The notes beneath the pieces were generated by a model. That model saw only the letters and a list, made by a program, of their open reading frames with translations. It was not told the origin of the DNA and did not search any database. Positions 61,301 to 64,000 of a stretch of DNA of 64,000 bases are shown here, in pieces; positions within the stretch are counted from its first letter, which is position 1, and every line of letters begins with the position of its first letter. The stretch covers positions 977,331-1,041,330 of the forward strand of contig VZTJ01005553.1 in NCBI GenBank assembly GCA_013397795.1, given 5' to 3'. A program made the position numbers and the translations under genes. This DNA is from Orthonyx spaldingii (taxonomy: Eukaryota > Chordata > Aves > Passeriformes > Orthonychidae).

Positions 61301-62918
61301 CTTCTGCCTGTGTTGTTGCTGTCAGTATTTTGGGGTACATGCACCAAAAACAGACACACAAGCCCGCAGAAAAACTTGTGTATGCCAGGATAGCACGGCT
61401 GGGAGCATGTAAGCTGATATTCCTTGGTGGCCGGCTTCACACAGGCTTCAATTACTACTGATGATGTGCATTCTCCATTTGCTCCAGCAGGGATCTGCTT
61501 ACAAATTAATGGTGTTCAGAGTAAGGATATGGCACATTGAGTACCTAGACCCCAATTTCCTCTCTACAAGATCATTCCTGAAGGTATGTGCTATCTCTTA
61601 ACTCCTTTAGAAACTTCCCTGTGTTTCCTTCCCCTGAATACGTTTTTTCCCAGAACGGAATATGGAAGGATTATTCCTTTGAGAACTTACTCTGTTTGAA
61701 GAAATCTACAATTTCTGGTAATTTCAGCTGTATGTAACAGGCTGGAAATGTGAGAAATTGGAACTTAAGATGACTTTGGCCATCAGAACCCGTTGGCTTC
61801 TGAGTTAGCATGCTACTGAGAATAAAATTTCTGCTTCGGGTGTTGTGTGTACCTGTTCTCTTGTGTGTGCGATGGGTTTGTTGTGTGCTTTGATAGCCTT
61901 GAAGAAGACTGAACTCCTTTCATCTAATTTCAGATCTAACTGAAACACCATCAGTCCAAAGGCACAGTGAGAACTGGAATGTTTCTGAACTCCTCTCCTG
62001 CTGAGAACAGCAAAGGCTCGATGAAGGCCTTCACAAATTCCAAAAGGCAAGACAGTCTGCTTGAAAATCAGCATTTGCTTGCAATATTGGTTTTGAGTTT
62101 GTTGGTTTTTGGGGTTTTCTTTTTGCTGCAGCAGACTACCAAGAGACAAAATTTCCATAAGGGAAGTTTTGTCAACAGCAACAATATCTTTTATTAAACT
62201 GAATTCTACAGCTGGAAAAATAACAAGAGCGTTTCAGGAGTGCAAAGAACTGAAGAAAGTTTATGTACCTTAAAGCTTGCCATCTGCTCTAATACAAAGT
62301 ATTTCATCTCCCTACAATCCTTCTGTTGTTTATAACCTTGAAGCATCATAAGTATGCAGAAACTTATATTTATTTGATATGACAAATCTCTGTGTAATAG
62401 AATAACCAGTAGGCCTCTGGGAAATAAGCTGATTTGATTTGTAGAGGAAAAAATTAATGCTTTTTTTTTTTTTTAACAGAACTAACTTGGGCTCAGGTTC
62501 TAGCTATTTGCTTGGCTGGTTGATATTCTGCAGTGGAGTGCTTGCTCTTTCTTTCACATGAGAATTATATCTACTCAAGGTTGAAGTGATCTCTTACGAA
62601 AAGCTTTGCCGCAAAAATTTCTTCCTCACAAACAGCTAATTTTATGAAATCAACATTTTTCTGACCTAAAGGAATCTCTCTCAAAAAAATATCATCCAGC
62701 TCTTTGTCTGTCTGTGGAGGCAGGCAAATATAATTAATAATATAAAAAATAACAGAAAACTGAAGAAAAATAATGCTAGAAACAAAACATTATAATGTAC
62801 ATAATAGTTTCTGTCAGCCTGGGCTTGGGAGTGGGAAGACAGATTTAATAAAAAGCAGAAAAACAGTTCTTATTAGTGAGTAGGCTATTTCCAGAATGAA
62901 GGGCTCTTGAAAATAGCT
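55371..62918. other. Long unique AT-rich interval, no confident gene
   Basis: No coding exon recognised. Notable parts are a TAAT-dense segment at 55640-56090, a lone TATA-like TATAAATAG at 56423-56431, a repeated 14-mer ATTTATTTTTAAAT in the AT-rich tract at 57440-57481, and a strong acceptor-like tract before 59513 (see findings). Open frames (for example 58627-58932, 101 codons) lack motifs. Confidence 0.5.
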
Positions 62919-63793
62919 GTGAAGGGTTGACCCTGGTCAACCCTTGTCCACATGGTGGACACCACGTGCCCACCAACATCACTCTATCCCTCCTCAGCCT
63001 GGCAGGGAAAAAAAATATAACAAAATTCTCATGGATGGAGATAAGGACAGGGAGAGGTCACTCACCAATTACCATCATGGGCAAAACAGGCTTGACTTTA
63101 ACTCAATTTATTGCCAATAAAACCAGAGTAAGGTAATGAGAAATAAGAACTAAATCTTAAAAACATCTTTCTTAAAAACTCCTCCCCTCCAGCAGCTCAG
63201 GAGCACAGGGAGTGGGGGCTGTAGTCAGTTCATTACACGTTGTCTCTGCTGCTCCTTCCTCCTTGGCAGGAGGATTCCTCCCACTGTTCCCCTGCTCCAG
63301 CCTCGGCGCCCTCCTACAGGAGACAGTCCAATGTGAGACCCACAAGCTTCCCACGGGGCCACAGCCTCCTTTAAGTTTCCACTTGCTCCAGCATGGGATC
63401 CTCCAGGGGCTGCAGGTGGATCTCTGCTCCCTTATGGGGCCTCCACGGGCTGCAGGGGCACAGCTGCCTCACCATGGCCTGCACCATGGGCTGCAGGGGA
63501 ATCTCAGCTCCGGCACCTGGAGCACTTCCTGCCCCTCCTTCTGCACTGACCTTAGGGGTCTGCTCCTATCACATATTCTTACTCCTCTGCCTTGTTGCTG
63601 TTGTCCAGAACTTTTTCCCCCTTCTTATATCTGTTATTCCAGAGGTGCTTCCACCATTGCTCATGGGCTCAGCCTTAGCCAGTGGTAGGTTTGTCCTGGA
63701 TCTGGCTGGCATCAAGCATGAGGGAAGCTTCCAGCAGCTCCTCACAGAAGACACTTCTGCAGTCCTACACTACCAAAATCCAGTCAAATACCT
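62919..63793 (-). mobile_element. ERVL-type LTR, copy E
   Basis: Read on the minus strand, it begins near 63793 with 'tatttgactggattttggt'. It then shows a TATA-like GATATAAGAAG (about 63633-63623), repeated 'gggctgcagg'-type blocks in the middle (63400-63500), and a polyadenylation signal AATAAA at 63112-63107. The U5 end contains 'tccatccatgag' and 'ggctgaggagg', and it finishes GGTCAACCCTTCACA at 62919. Structure and wording agree with a large-LTR ERVL family I know from neoavian genomes, and the U5 end matches copy B at 25950-26564. No target-site duplication was found. The plus-strand 158- and 159-codon frames at 63212-63872 are translations of antisense LTR and are not genes. Confidence 0.78.
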
Positions 63794-64000
63794 CGTTTGT
63801 TTAAAAAGGGGAAAAGTGGGATGTAAATCAGATCATGACTATAGTTTTCTCATAAAGGATATAATTGCATAAGGCTGTGATAAGGTGATGAGAAGTACAG
63901 GAGAGTATTGGTGTTATTTTAAATATAGAGGAAAAAAAACCCCACCAAACAGAAAAAATGGGGTTTAGCCCTTCAACAGACATCTTAATGAGACTCCAAG
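63794..64000. other. Flanking sequence, no gene seen
   Basis: AT-rich unique sequence to the window end with no recognised feature. Confidence 0.5.

Noticed and set aside
63212..63872. Two overlapping 158-159-codon plus-strand frames
   Set aside because: They lie antisense within an ERVL-type LTR. The GC-rich repeated blocks explain the lack of stops.

Overview
The window reads as AT-rich, gene-poor nuclear DNA of a bird. Two signals support this. There are eight CR1 non-LTR retrotransposon fragments, several ending in the octamer-type tail (repeats like ATTCTATG) typical of avian CR1. There are also several long terminal repeats (LTRs) that match, from memory, endogenous retrovirus LTR families common in neoavian and songbird genomes. 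I could not run a database search, so the order (probably Neoaves, perhaps a passerine) is an inference. I see no confident host protein-coding exon, tRNA, rRNA or CRISPR array. It is best read as intergenic or large-intron sequence. Nearly all short ORFs look like chance ORFs or fall inside repeats.

Layout. From 1 to 17 kb the sequence is mostly unique, with an old LTR fragment (about 1430-1880), a short relic of a Penelope-like element with a GIY-YIG nuclease signature on the minus strand (about 5346-5411), a G/T-rich tandem repeat (5659-5737), a (CATC)n microsatellite (10788-10946) and a CpG-containing unrecognised block (16341-16870). From 17.3 to 18.8 kb lies an LTR element with a perfect 5-bp target-site duplication, interrupted by a 787-base run of N. 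From 18.8 to 29 kb unique sequence contains a second LTR of the first family (about 25950-26564) and an alpharetrovirus-like LTR with a tRNA-Trp-type primer binding site (about 28285-28556). From 31 to 56 kb there are eight CR1 fragments on both strands, a weak LTR candidate near 36.2-36.5 kb and a promoter-rich LTR at about 51334-51834. The right end carries an ERVL-type LTR on the minus strand (about 62919-63793).

Interactions between genes cannot be described because no functional gene is visible. What can be read is insertion history: an ancient Penelope relic, many decayed CR1 copies, then several LTR insertions, of which the one at 17.3 kb keeps intact duplicated target sites. Several AT-rich segments with clustered TAAT and GATA-type motifs, including a perfect 13-bp inverted repeat at 43620-43663, are the main candidates for conserved regulatory sequence. 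Only cross-species alignment can decide that.
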